From: Ancylobacter sonchi
Lineage (GTDB): Bacteria > Pseudomonadota > Alphaproteobacteria > Rhizobiales > Xanthobacteraceae
Length of the DNA stretch: 64,000 nucleotides
Reading direction: 5' to 3'
Assembly (NCBI RefSeq): GCF_018390695.1
Contig: NZ_JAHBGF010000020.1
Coordinates: 310,001 to 374,000, forward strand
Shown here: one piece after another, positions 37,386 through 48,817 of the stretch
How the letters are laid out: every line of letters starts with the position of its first letter
How positions within the stretch are numbered: the stretch's first letter is position 1
Notes under the pieces: generated by a model
The model's input: the letters and a program-made list of their open reading frames with translations, nothing else
The model's database searches: none
What the model was told of the DNA's origin: nothing
Translations under genes and position numbers: made by a program

Positions 37386-38687
37386 TCATTTGCCGGCTAC
37401 GGTTCTCTCGGCCCGGCGGGCATTGGCGGCCCGCGTGGCGGCAAGCCGCGGCGGCGGGTCGATGAAGGCGCCGTCGCCATTGACGCCGCCGCTCAGGATC
37501 CGCTCGACGATGATCGCGCGGGCATGCGCGCTGCCCTGCGGATTGTAGAACGAGCCGGGCAGCTGGATGGTGCCGGCGAGGCCGCGCACCAGCGCGTCGA
37601 GCAGCTCCATGTCGACGTGGCCGGGCTCGCTCCAGAACCGGTCGAGCGGCACGTCCGAGGTCAGTCCCGCTATGTCGTAGACCGCCACGCCCATCACCTT
37701 GGTGGGGCGACCGACCCGCAGCGCGTGCAGCCCCACCGTCGAGTTGATGACGATCACCGAGGTCGCCCGCTCCAGCATCTCCGGCAGCGCCCCGCCGTCG
37801 ATCGCGGTCACCCGGTCGGCGATGCCGGCCTCGCCCGCCAGCTGCATCACCTCGGTGCACCAGTCGATCAACCCGACATCGAGCGGGTGCTGCTTCACCA
37901 CGATGCCGAGCTCGGGTGGGGCATGGCGGGCGAAGGAGGTGAACGCCTCGCGCAGCATCTGGCGCTGGTCGGAATAGGGCGAGTTGTAGCGGATCTGGTA
38001 GTCGTTCTGCAGCTGCAGCGGGATCAGCACGAAGGGCTTTTCCATGCGCGCGGCGAGCGCCGCGAGCGCGGCCTTCTCGCGCCGCGCCTGCCGCCGCCAG
38101 CGCAGCGGCGCGCTCGCATATTCGACCAGCGGATTGTAGAAGCGGTCCGCATCGTAGTGCGGATAGAAGAAGAAATAGAAATAGTTGACGAGGTGGTAGA
38201 AGACCTCGTTGAACGCTTCCTGCGCGAAGGAATAGGGGAAGACCCGCTCTTCCGGCACGTCGTCCACCCGTCCGGCGACGGCGCGTATGGCGGCGGGGTC
38301 GTTGGGGAAATGCGACCAGCCGCCCATGCCGCCGCGCTCCAGCGTGATCCAGGCCGGGCGCAGATAGCCGAACTCGATGACATGCGGCGTGGCGCCGAGC
38401 CCGGGGGCGATCTCGGCGGCGATGCGGTGATAGGGCTGCCGGTCGCCGTAATAGATGACGTCGGTCACGCCTTCGCGGGCGATCAGCGCCGTGAGCCAGC
38501 TGCCCCAGTCCTCCAGCCGGCCGCGATAGGAGAGCGCGTTGCGCCGGCCCCAGTAGAGCCGCTCGGCGGTGGAGAAATTGACCTTGATCGCGCGATGGCC
38601 GGCGGCCTCGAACGAGCCGGCCAGTTCACGCCAGAAATGCGACGGTGGCCCCTGGAGAAACAGGAGCGTCCTCACCGGACCGGACAT
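37386..38687 (-). CDS. kpsS: KpsS/RkpJ-like capsule polysaccharide (beta-Kdo) transferase
   Basis: A 433-residue capsule_synth-family protein. Typical segments are LFLQGPPSHFWRELA at the N-terminus, the aromatic HLVNYFYFFFYPHYD region, IPLQLQNDYQIRYNSPY, and ELGIVVKQHPLDVG, followed by VIVINSTVGLHALRVGRPTKVMG. KpsS adds the first Kdo to a lipid in E. coli-type capsules; RkpJ is the rhizobial relative. No KpsC partner is in the window. The ATG at 38687 has AGGA upstream; one at 38696 adds three residues. It follows the rkpG-like gene by a few bases. Confidence 0.88.
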   Translation of the reverse strand: MSGPVRTLLFLQGPPSHFWRELAGSFEAAGHRAIKVNFSTAERLYWGRRNALSYRGRLEDWGSWLTALIAREGVTDVIYYGDRQPYHRIAAEIAPGLGATPHVIEFGYLRPAWITLERGGMGGWSHFPNDPAAIRAVAGRVDDVPEERVFPYSFAQEAFNEVFYHLVNYFYFFFYPHYDADRFYNPLVEYASAPLRWRRQARREKAALAALAARMEKPFVLIPLQLQNDYQIRYNSPYSDQRQMLREAFTSFARHAPPELGIVVKQHPLDVGLIDWCTEVMQLAGEAGIADRVTAIDGGALPEMLERATSVIVINSTVGLHALRVGRPTKVMGVAVYDIAGLTSDVPLDRFWSEPGHVDMELLDALVRGLAGTIQLPGSFYNPQGSAHARAIIVERILSGGVNGDGAFIDPPPRLAATRAANARRAERTVAGK

Positions 38688-38698
38688 GCGGGACATTC

Positions 38699-40084
38699 CT
38701 AGCGCGTGCGGGCGGCACCGTTTCGCTGGGCCAGCAATTGCGTGAGATTGGCAATCGACAGGCCGGCTTGGGCGAGTGCCTGCTTTTCCTCGGCCAGCAC
38801 GGCGACGGCGTGGTCGATGTCCTCGCGCGTGTGCTCGCTGGAGACGAAGAAGCGCAGTCGGGCGGAATGGTTCGGCACCCCCGGCGGCAGCACCGGGAAG
38901 GCGTAGATGCCGCGTTCCAGCAGGCGTTCCGCCAGCAGGATGGTCTGGAGCGCGTCGCCGATGATCACCGGCACGATGCCATAGCCCCAGGCCGGCCCAT
39001 GGTCGAGCCCGTGCTCGGCGAGGCGGGCGATCATGTGATGGCCGTTCGCCTTGAGCCGGGCGAGCCGCTCCGGCTCGCGCAGCATCACCGCCAGCGCCGC
39101 ATTGGCGGCGGCGGCGGTGGCGGTGGGCATGCCGACGCTGTAGACGAGGCCGGGGGCGGCGAATTTCAACAGGTCGACCAGCGCGCCCGAGCCGGCGACA
39201 TAGCCGCCGCAGCTCGCCAGCGATTTCGACAGCGTGCCCAGCCAGATGTCGATCCGCTTCGGGTCGACGCCGCATTGCTCGGCGATGCCGCGCCCGGTGG
39301 CGCCGAGCACGCCGAGCCCGTGCGCGTCGTCCACCATCAGCCAGCAGCCATGGCGCTCCTTCAGCTCCACCAGCGCCGCGAGGTCGGGGCCGTCGCCGTC
39401 CATGGAGAACAGGCCCTCGGTGACGATCATCACATTGTCGAAGCGCCCGCGCTCGGCGGCCAGCATGGCGTCGAGCTCGCCGAGGTCGTTATGGGCGAAG
39501 CTGCGCCGCGCCGCGCCCGACAGCCGACCGCCGACCACGATGCAGTTGTGGATCCAGGCATCGTGCAGCAGGAGGTCGTTCGGGCCCAGCAGCGCGGCGA
39601 TCGCCGACACCGCCGTGGCGTGCCCGCTGACGAAGACCACCGCGTCCTCGGCCTCGTAGAGCGCGGCGAGCGAGCGTTCCAGCGCCGCATGCACCGGCCG
39701 CTCGCCGGAGGTGATGCGGCTGCCCGACACCGAGGTGCCGAAGCTGGCAATGGCCTCGGTGGCCGCCTGCGAAACCTCGGGATGGCCGTTCAGGCCGATA
39801 TAGTCGTAGGAGGTGAAATTCAGCACCTCGCGGCCGTCGATGCGGGTGAGGCGGCCGGCCTTGGCCTCGTGGACGCGGTAATAGGGGCTCTTCACCCCCA
39901 GCATCTCGCTCACCGCCTTCTGCTGCGCCATGGTCTGGAAGGCGGCGAGCTGGCTGAAGCCCTTGGCCTTGGTGCGTGCGGGCACGGCGGCCGGCGCCTC
40001 CGCCGTCTTGACCGAGCGCATCTGCGCGATGAGGGCACCGACCTGGCCCTGTGAGAGCCGGCCCGGCGTATCCCGCTCCGTCAT
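38699..40084 (-). CDS. rkpG: alpha-oxoamine synthase (RkpG-like, serine palmitoyltransferase family)
   Basis: A 461-residue PLP enzyme of the alpha-oxoamine synthase family (BioF, KBL, serine palmitoyltransferase). PLP-site residues are visible: DDAHGLGVLG, the Schiff-base Lys in LGTLSKSLASCGG, and the SFGTSVSGSRITSG loop. The first 50 residues form an extension not found in BioF. Its ATG overlaps the polyketide-synthase stop by four bases. Enzymes of this type join an amino acid to an acyl thioester with loss of CO2, so here it most likely releases the chain from the synthase ACP as a 3-keto amino lipid, as proposed for fungal fumonisin-type systems. Confidence 0.9.
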   Translation of the reverse strand: MTERDTPGRLSQGQVGALIAQMRSVKTAEAPAAVPARTKAKGFSQLAAFQTMAQQKAVSEMLGVKSPYYRVHEAKAGRLTRIDGREVLNFTSYDYIGLNGHPEVSQAATEAIASFGTSVSGSRITSGERPVHAALERSLAALYEAEDAVVFVSGHATAVSAIAALLGPNDLLLHDAWIHNCIVVGGRLSGAARRSFAHNDLGELDAMLAAERGRFDNVMIVTEGLFSMDGDGPDLAALVELKERHGCWLMVDDAHGLGVLGATGRGIAEQCGVDPKRIDIWLGTLSKSLASCGGYVAGSGALVDLLKFAAPGLVYSVGMPTATAAAANAALAVMLREPERLARLKANGHHMIARLAEHGLDHGPAWGYGIVPVIIGDALQTILLAERLLERGIYAFPVLPPGVPNHSARLRFFVSSEHTREDIDHAVAVLAEEKQALAQAGLSIANLTQLLAQRNGAARTR

Positions 40085-43000
40085 GTCAGGCGTTCTCCGC
40101 TGTAGTCGAGCTGGGCGATGGCCGCCGCGGTGCTCTCGGTCTCGCTGGGCGCCAGGCTGAAGGATTCCAGCTTGGCGGCGGCAATGGCGTCGGCCTCGGA
40201 AGGCGCGTCGGGCGCCTCCTGTCCCTCGCCATGCAGCAGCGGCAGGGCCTGCACCACGATGTCCTCCACCGTGCGGTCGCTGATCGAGATGATCGGCAGC
40301 TCGATGCCGCAGCTCTGCTCCAAGGCGAGCCGCAGTTCCAGCGCCATCAGCGAATCCATGCCCATCTCGCCCAGCGGCCGCTTGATGTCGACCGCCTCCG
40401 GCGCCAGCCGCAGGATCTTGGCGATCTCGCGCCCGATGGCCTCGCCGAGGATCTGCTTGGCCTCGGCCTCCGACTTGCCCACGAGCCGGCTGGCGAAGTC
40501 GACCTCGCCCTCCTCGAAGTCCCGGCTTTCGCCGCCGAGCAGGCCGGCGAAGGTCGGCGAGGTGAGGATGGCGAGCTTCTCCGCCACCATGGAATGGCCG
40601 ATATCGGCGAAGAAATGCACCGGCCCGGCTCTCTCCTGGTCGGCGAGCAGCCGGCCGAGCTGGGCAAGGCCCTCGGCGGAGGTGATGCCGTTGACGCCTG
40701 TGGTGCGCTTGAGGCGCTCGGCGAGCTCGGCGTCGCGGGCGATGACGCCGGTGTCGGAGATCGCGCCCCAGCCGATGGCGAGGCCCGGCAGGCCCTCCTG
40801 CCGGCGCCGGCGCGCCACGCCTTCGAGGAAGGCGTTGGCGGCGACATAGGCGCCCTGGCCGGGGCTGCCGATCAGCGTCGTCGCCGAGGAATAGACGACG
40901 AAATAGTCGAGCGCCGCCGCACGGGTCGCCTTGTCCAGCGCCAGCACGCCGTCGATCTTCGGCTTCAGCACCGTGTCGAGGCTCGCCGGGGTGAGGCTCG
41001 ACAGCATGCCGTCCTCCAGCACCAGCGCGGTGTGGACCACCCCGCGCAGCGTGCCGAAGCGCGCCTTGAGCTGCTCGACCAGCGCCTCCACCGCCGCCGC
41101 GTCGGTGGCGTCGAGCCTGAAGGGCGAGAAGGTCACCCCGCGCGCCGCATAGGCGGCGACGGTGTCGGCGAAGGCCGGATCGATCACCCCGCGCCGCGAA
41201 GCGACCGCGACATGGGTGGCACCGCGATCGGCGAGCCAGAAGGCGGTGGCGAGGCCGAAGCCCGCCGTGCCGCCGACCACCAGGTGCACGCCCTCGGCAC
41301 TGGCGTGGAACACGCCGGGATCCTCGGCGCCGGCGCCGGCCGGCTGCACGATCAGCTTGCCGAGATGCTCGGCGCTGCGCATCAGGTGCAGGGCGTCCGC
41401 CACGTCGTCGGCGGTGAAGCGCCGATAGGGCAGCGGGCGCAGCGAGCCGTCGGCGAGGTGGACGCCGAGCGCGCCCATGATGCGGGCGACGCTGTCGGTG
41501 TCGTGCTTCAGGAGCTCGTCGAGGTCGATGCCGAAATAGCTGAGATTGTGCACGAAGGGGCGCAATTGCAGCGTGGTGTTGTTGAGGTAGTCGCGCTTGC
41601 CGAGTTCGAGGAAGCGGCCGAACGGGCGCAGCACCCGCACGCCCTCGCGCATCGCCTCGCCCGACAGCGAGTTGAGCACCACGTCGACGCCGCCGATCTG
41701 GGTGAGCGCGTCGACGAACTCCAGTGAGCGGGAATCGAAGGCCTTCTCCGCCCCGAGCGCGCAGGCGAGCGCGCGGCGCGCCGGCGTGCCGGCGGTGGCA
41801 TAGACGGTGGCGCCGCGCCGGCGGGCGATCTGGATCGCCGCCATGCCCACCGCGCCGACCGCGCCGTGGATCAGCACCCGGTCGCCGGCCCTGAGGCGCC
41901 CGGCCTCCTCCAGCGCGTACCAGGCGGTGGCGAAGGCGACCGGAATGGTGGCGGCCTCCTCCAGCGATAGGCCGTCCGGCACCTTCTGCACATGCGCCGG
42001 CGCCGCGACGACATGCGAGGCGAAGGCGCCGGAGGTGAAGGCCATCACCCGGTCGCCGGGCGCGAAGTCCCGGCAGTCCGGCCCGACCCGCGTCACCGTG
42101 CCCGAGCATTCGAAGCCGAAGGCCGCCCGCGTCAGCCCGCCGGAGAGCAGGTCTTCGTCGAGGATGCCGAAGGCGACCATCACGTCGCGGAAATTGAGGC
42201 CGGTATAGGCGACCGCGATCTCCACCGCCTCGCCTTCCGGCGCCGGTCGCGTCTCGATGCTCCAGGCGACGTCCTGCGTCGACAGCGCGTTCTTCGGCCG
42301 CAGCACCGCCCGTGCCGTGTCGGACACCGGGCGGATGCGCTGGCGGGTGCCGCGCCGTGCCCGCGGCACGTAGACGCCGGCATCGCCGATGCGCAGCTCG
42401 GTTTCCGGCGAGTTCTGCATCAGCGTCGCGGCGAGGTCGAGCGCCACGGTTGCCGGCGCCACTCGCGTGTCGAACTCGATGACGCGGATGTCGATCGCCG
42501 GGAATTCGTTGCGGGCGACGCGGGCGAAGGCGCGCAGCGCATGCGCGGTCACCAGCGGCTCGCTGGCCGGCGGCTTGCCGGCCGGCCGCTTCTCCGCCGG
42601 CTTCACGTCCTTGCCGGCGCCGACCGGCAGCGCCAGCCAGTAGCGCAGCCCCTCGGTCCGGGGGGGCCACCGTCGTGAAGGCGGCGACGAGGTCGAGCAG
42701 CCGCTGCTTCAGCGCCTCGCTGGCGCGGGCGGCCGGCAGGCTGGTGTCGATGAAGTGCAGCAGGTCGGTCGCGGCGCCGAGGGCGGCATCGTCGAGCCGC
42801 TCGCCCGCCACGCTGACCTCGGCGAGATCGGCGAGCTCGCGCAGCACCGCCTGCGCGGTGGCGCCGGTGGCGCCATGGGCGAGGATCGATACCGGGGCGG
42901 CCGGTCCGGCCTCCTTCGGCGAGATCCGGCCGATGGCGAGCCGGGTGAAACCGTCGCTCCATTCCGGCACCGCGTCCTCGACGCGGAACTGGTCGCGCAG

Positions 43001-46000
43001 CAGGCCGATATGGAACGCCGCGCGCTCATGGCCGGGCTCGCCGGCTCCCGCCTCGTCCGACAGGCCGGCAAGGCCCAGCAGCAGCTCGGCGACCGGGTCC
43101 GGGGTCTGCGCCAGCTGTGCCACCAACCCGCCCGGCTTCACCCGCCGGGCGGCGGCGCGGGTCGCGCCGGCCTCGCCGCCGAGCAGCAGGTCGAAGCGAC
43201 CGCCATCGGTCCCGGCTTCCGCCAGATCGACATGGCCGAGCGTCAGGCCACGGCCGTGATGGGCGAGGAAGGCGTCGAAGGCCTCGCGCTTGTCGGTCGC
43301 CAGCGACAGGAGGATGGAATCGTTGCGCAGATACGGCACCAGCAGGCGCCACACGCCGAGATCCCAGGGCTGTGCCCACAGCACCGCGAGCGGTGCCGGC
43401 GCGCTGGCCTTGACCGCGGCGGCGAGGGTAGCGGCGAGCCGCTCGCGGCCGGCGGCGAAGATGGACAGCTCCGCCTTCACCTGTTCCTTCTGCGAGGCGG
43501 TCAGCGCGGCGGCCTGCGAGCTCGCCTGTCCCGTGCGGCCGGCGGATTCCAGATGCGCCAGCGCATGCGCGGCGAGGATGATCTCCGCCTGCGCCGCCGG
43601 CATGCCCTCCACCAGCGCGGCGAGGATGGCTTCCGGCTCCGGCAGGTCGAGCCGCCCGTCGCGGGCCTCGAACGTCTCGACGAGCGCGGCGACCCGGCGC
43701 GCGACCGGCCCGGCGGTGAGCTCGGCGACGCCATAGGGTGCGTTGCCCTCGCGTTCCAGGAAGCGGCGCGCCAGCGACAGGGTGAAGGCCTGCAGCAGCA
43801 GCCAGGATTCAGGAGCCGATCCGGATGCCGCGTCCGCTGTCCCTGCCGCTGCCGGCAGGGTGTGCGCGAGGTCGAGCACCGGGGGCGCGGCATGGGCGAG
43901 GCTCATCACCTCGTCGAGCCGCAGCACGCGCTGGTCGGCGCTGCGGCGCGACAGCACCACCGCGCGCAGATAGACGCCCTCCAGCAGCGCGACGATGTCG
44001 CCGTCCGGCGCGTAGAGCGCGATGTCGACGGTGGTGGAGGTGCTGGTTTCCACCGTGCGCCGGACGATCGCCTTGCGGATCGGGCTGTGCGGCTTCAGCA
44101 CGACGACCGAGCGCAGCCGCACCGGCAGGTCGCAGCGCACCTCGCCCTCGGCGGTGGCCGCGCGGGACAGGAGAAGGCCATGCAGGCTGGCGTCGAAGCC
44201 GGTCGGGTCGAGCACATGCTCGTCGGCGAAGGCGCCGAGCGGCAGCGTGCCCTCGTTCATGTCGACGATCTGCGCGTCGGCGTCGCGGTCGAGGCGGATG
44301 ACGCGGGCGAAGCTGGGGCCGTAGTCCAGCCGCGCCGCCCGGGTGGCGGTGTAGACCTCGCGCGGACCCGAAAGCGGCTTGCGTGCCTCGCCGGGGCCTT
44401 CCGGCGGCAGGCCCGGCGTGCCGGTAAAGGCCAGCACCTGGCCATGCGCATGGCGCACCCAGTCGTCGGAGGAGAGCCGGCGGCGGCTCCAGATCTCCAC
44501 CACCCCGTTCTGCGGCGTGTAGCGCATGGAGATCTCGCGCATGGTCTCGGGCGCGAGGCTCATCGGCCGCTCGATGTCGAGGTCGCGCACCGCCAGCGGC
44601 ACCGCGCCATGCACGTCGCGGCCGACCGCGAGGATCATCTCCAGATAGCAGGCGGCGGCCATCAGCGGCGTGCCGTCGACCACATGGTCGGCGAGATAGG
44701 GCAGCATCTTGGTGTCGAGCGACTGGCGCCACTCATTGGCGCCTTCGGTGACGCGCGAGCCGATCAGCGGATGCCGGCGCTGGCCGATGGTGAAGTTGGC
44801 GCCGAAGAACTTCAGCCGCTCTGAGGTTTGCGGCAGGGAGTGGCGCGAGCGCTGCCAGGGATAGAGCGGCAGCTCGGTGGTGTTGGCGGTCTCCTCGCCA
44901 TACAGCGCGGCGGTGTCGACCTCGGCACCGCGGGCGACGAGGCGCGCGGTGATGTCCCAGACCGGGTCGGCGGCGCCCTCGTCGTCACTCAGGCCGGCGA
45001 CGGCCTCGCCCGGCCGGTCGAGCGCCTTCAGCGTCTCGGAGATCGCACCGGTGAGGATCGGGCGCGGCGACACTTCGAGGAAGAGCGAGGCGCCGAGCTC
45101 GGCGGCGCGCTCCACCGCGGCGGAGAACAGCACCGGCTGGCGGATGTTGCGCCACCAGTAGCCGGCGTCGCAGGCCGCGCCGTCCATGACGTCGCCGGTG
45201 ACGGTGGAGATGAAGGGCAGGGTGCCGGAGCGGGCGTGCAGCTCGCCGAGATCGGCGATCATCTCGTCTTCCAGCGGGTCGAGCAGGTCCGAATGGAAGG
45301 GGTAGTCGAGATCCATCAGGATCACCGGGATGCGTTCCTGCCGCATCCGCTTCTGCGTCGCCTTGATGTCCTCGGCCGGGCCGCTCAGCGTGACCGAGGC
45401 CGGGCCGTTCACCGCCGCGATGGCGACGCGGCCGAGCCCGTTGCGGTCGAGGAAGGCCTGCACCTCGGCGGCGCCGGCGGCGGCGACCGCCATGCGGCCC
45501 TGGCCCTTGATGCGCTCCTGGTGGAGGCTGCGCAGATGGATGAGGCGCACGGCTTCCTCGAGGCCGAGCGCGCCGGCCGCCCAGGCCGCCGCGACTTCGC
45601 CGACGCTGTGGCCGAGCACCATGTGCGGGGCGATGCCCTGCGCGCCCAGCGCCGTCACCAGCGCCGACTGGATGGCGAACAGCAGCGGCTGCGCGGTCGA
45701 GGTTTCCTTCAGCCGGACGGCGAGGTCGTCGGCGTCGAGACGCTCGACGATCGACCAGCCCGCCAGCGGCGCGAACAGCGCGTCGATGCGGTCGATATGG
45801 GCGCGGAAGACGGCGTTGCGCGCATAGGCGCGACGCCCCATGCCGGCCCATTGGCAGCCATTGCCGGAGAACACGAAGGCGGTCTTGCCGTCCGGCTTGG
45901 GCTCGCCGCCCTTGGTCGCGGCGGCCTTCACGGCGGCGGCGCGGGCGCCGAAGGAGGGCGCGCCGCCCTCGCCGGCCTCGCGCAGCGCCTGCACCACGTC

Positions 46001-47524
46001 ACCGGTCGGGCCTAGCGGGATCGCCAGCCGGTGCTCCATCGCCTCGCGGCGATGCGCCGCCGCATTGGCGATCTCCGCCAGCGGCACGCTCTCGCGCTCC
46101 ACCACGTCGGCATAGCGCAGCGCCAGCGCGGACAGCGCGTCCGGGGTCTGCGCGGAGATGGTCAGCATCTGCGCCGCCGGGGGCTGCGCGGCGCGCGCTC
46201 CCGCCGCTTCCTGCGGGGTGGGGCCGCGCAGCACGATATGGGCGTTGGTGCCGCCGAAGCCGAAATTGCACACGCCGGCCAGCAACGGCTCGTCGCCATC
46301 GTCGAGCGCGATCGCCTCGGTGGTCGGGGCGAGGTTCAGCGCCGCGAAATCGATGTTCGGGTTGAGCTCGTCGAGCATGGCGGTGCGCGGCAGCCAGCGC
46401 TTCTGCAGCGCCATCGACGCCTTCAGCAGGCCGACGAGGCCGGAGACCGGTTCGAGATGGCCGACATTCGACTTGGCCGAGCCGATGGGCAGCGGCCGCG
46501 AGCGCTTTTGCGCGATGCCGGCGCCGATGGCGCCCGCTTCCACCGGGTCGCCGACCGGCGTGCCGGTGCCGTGCGCCTCCATGAAGGCGAGGCGGTCGAC
46601 GTCGATCCCGTGCTCCTCATAGACCGCTTCGAGCAGGGCCTGCTGGCCCCTGGCCGAGGGCAGCGAGATGCCGGTGGTGCGGCCGTCGGAATTGATGCCG
46701 GAGGCGACGATCACCGACCGCACCGCCTCGCCCTTGGCGCGGGCGTCGGGAAGGCGGCGCAGCACGATGGCGGCGAAGCCCTCGGAGCGCACATAGCCAT
46801 CGCCCTTGGCGGAGAACGGCCGGCAGCGCCCGGTCGGCGAGAGCATCCGCGCGGCGGAGAAGCCGATGAACGGCGCCGGCGAGAGCAGCAGATTGGCGCC
46901 GGCGACCACGGCGAGGTCGATCTCGTCGTCGCGCAGCGCCCGGAGCGCCTGGTGCAGCGCCACGAAGGACGAGGCGCAGGCCGCGTCGATGGTCATGCTC
47001 GGGCCGGACCAGTCGAAGGCGTAGGAGACCCGGTTGGCGATGATCGACAGCGAGTTGCCGGCGATGAAATGGCTCTGGATCGCCGCGAGATCGACCGAGG
47101 TGTGGGTCTGGTAGTCGACATTGGAGGCGCCGACATAGACGCCGACGCCCTTGCCGCTCAGCCGCGAGGGCACCATGCCGGCGCTTTCCAGCGCCTCCCA
47201 CACCACTTCGAGCAGCAGCCGCTGCTGCGGGTCGATCTGCGCCGCCTCGCGCGGGGAGACGCCGAACACGCCGGCGTCGAAGCCGAGCGGGTCGTCGAGA
47301 TAGCCGCCGGCGAAGGTGTAGCTGTAGCCGGGAGCGGGGCCGGGATGCAGGAAGCGGTCGACGTCCCAGCGCCCGACCGGCTTGTCGGAGACGGTGCACT
47401 CGCCCTTGGCCAGAACGTTCCAGAATTCGTCCGGCGACTGGGCGCCCGGGAGCCGGCAGGCATATCCGAGGACCGCCACTTCAGGCTGAGATCGATTGAC
47501 GCCACGAGCCATCCAGCCGCTCAC
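40081..47524 (-). CDS. rkpA: reducing type I polyketide/fatty-acid synthase (RkpA-like), frameshifted
   Basis: A synthase of about 2,480 residues read in two frames joined near 42660. Order: ketosynthase (residues 14-435; Cys183 in DAACASS, EAHGTGT, KSNVGH), acyltransferase (GHSVGE, YPFHS), dehydratase (ADHVVDG), a methyltransferase-like remnant lacking the SAM glycine motif, enoylreductase (about 1745-2065; HGAVGAVGMAA), ketoreductase (about 2080-2265; GGTAGFG, catalytic Ser and Tyr in YSSATTL and GAYVAAN) and ACP (GMDSL, Ser about 2391). The set predicts a fully reduced chain. The first frame runs on to the end of rkpG only because it has no stop. The start is GTG 47524 or ATG 47512. The 276 bases upstream are non-coding and probably hold the promoter. 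Confidence 0.88.
42660..42666. repeat. G7 homopolymer at the polyketide-synthase frameshift
   Basis: Seven consecutive G on the plus strand (C7 in the coding strand). With six C the coding strand reads VAPRTEGLRYWLAL and continues straight into the enoylreductase frame; with seven it shifts into a meaningless frame. The site is either a sequencing or assembly slip, a real mutation, or a slippage switch. Confidence 0.85.
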
Positions 47525-47800
47525 TCTCTCGTACCGAACAACGGACGCGTCGCCGCGTGGAACGTCCCTGGAATCCTCCCTGCCATCAAGCAGATCGCCC
47601 CCGCACCTTCACACCGCATTTCCGCGCCCCGTAGAGAACATACAACATGGACGGCGACGCACCAGCCTGCCGCGGTCCGCATCCCGCGCTATCCCTGCGT
47701 GCCGACAATCAAAATCCGTGCCGCTCGCCCGGCCTGTCCTCGCCTTTCGCAAGCCTGATAAATTCCGCGACGCCGCCTTTGATGCCGAAACAGCACCGTC

Positions 47801-48817
47801 TCAGGCGGCGCTGTCCGTCAGCAGGTGCCGCAGCACCAGCGCGTTGATCGCCTTGAAACGGTCGGGCGACAGCGCCTCGAACACCTCCGAGCGGATGCGC
47901 CCGGCAGGGAAAAGCGTGTCGCGCCCGGGAGGGCTCTTCATCATCGAGAAAATCTGCGCATTCGCCGCTGCAAAACGATTCATGAACGCCGCCATCTCCG
48001 AAGCCGGGATCCAATCGAGATCCGGGCGCCGCGGAAACTCATCAATATGCTGTCCAATATCCAACAGGACTCGAGCGATCGCTGCCAATTCCCGCTTCGA
48101 CAGCCCGGTCATGTTGAGCTGGCGCTTGAATTCGACCAGCTCGATAGGCAGGCTTTCGTTGAATTCCGCGATCTTGTCAATCTTGCCTATGTCGATACCA
48201 ATATGATGGAAGAAATCACGTATCAGTTCCCCATCCTTGGCCAGATCCTCGAAAATAGCAATATCGACAATTTTAAAGTACTTTTTGAACAGATTGATCT
48301 GTTCGAGATATTGGAAGAATGGTAGCCGGGTCTTCAGGAAGTGACGGAAGTCCTGTTTCATGTGCTTGGCCTTGACGTTCTCCTGATACAGTGATCGGGA
48401 GAAATCATCCTGCCGGCGCAGCACGATCAGGATTTCCGGCTCCAGCGGCGCCGTCACTTCCGCCAGCCGCGCGATATAGGCTTCGCGGGCGGCCCAATAT
48501 TCAGCGCTTCCCTTGGGTTTCTCGGGAATGAGATGGCGGTAGATCGGCTCGGCACTGATCAGCACATGGCTGGCGTCGCCGGCCTCGCGCGCGATCGCCT
48601 GCACGAACTCCCCCGCCTGCTCGAAGGACAGCGAGGACAGCGTTCCCGCCACGGCGTGGGAGAAGTCGTGATGCGCGGGATGGCGCTTCAGGCCGATCAG
48701 GTCGAAGCCGGGATACCACAGGCCGATGTCGCGCAGCTCGCGCGCCCGGCGGGCGGCGAATTGCTGGATGGTGGTGGTCCCGGTCTTGTGGGTGCCCACA
48801 TGCAGGATCGTTCTCAT
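47801..48817 (-). CDS. PAPS-dependent sulfotransferase-like protein
   Basis: A 338-residue protein with the sulfotransferase P-loop at its N-terminus (HVGTHKTGTTTIQQF, residues 5-19), which binds the 5-prime phosphosulfate of PAPS, and a possible 3-prime-phosphate segment near LRRQDDFSRSLYQ. It could sulfate a sugar or the lipid of the capsule. An in-frame ATG at 48859 gives an alternative start; the shorter form is preferred because the fold begins at the P-loop. The central part has clearly lower GC than its neighbours, suggesting separate origin. It lies upstream of the polyketide synthase on the same strand. Confidence 0.82.
   Translation of the reverse strand: MRTILHVGTHKTGTTTIQQFAARRARELRDIGLWYPGFDLIGLKRHPAHHDFSHAVAGTLSSLSFEQAGEFVQAIAREAGDASHVLISAEPIYRHLIPEKPKGSAEYWAAREAYIARLAEVTAPLEPEILIVLRRQDDFSRSLYQENVKAKHMKQDFRHFLKTRLPFFQYLEQINLFKKYFKIVDIAIFEDLAKDGELIRDFFHHIGIDIGKIDKIAEFNESLPIELVEFKRQLNMTGLSKRELAAIARVLLDIGQHIDEFPRRPDLDWIPASEMAAFMNRFAAANAQIFSMMKSPPGRDTLFPAGRIRSEVFEALSPDRFKAINALVLRHLLTDSAA

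Noticed and set aside
38699..47524. A single 2,941-residue frame joining the polyketide synthase to the oxoamine synthase
   Set aside because: Between about 42,660 and 40,084 this frame gives Arg/Gly/Ala-rich nonsense while another frame holds clear ER, KR and ACP domains; the fusion is an artefact of the frameshift and of high GC.
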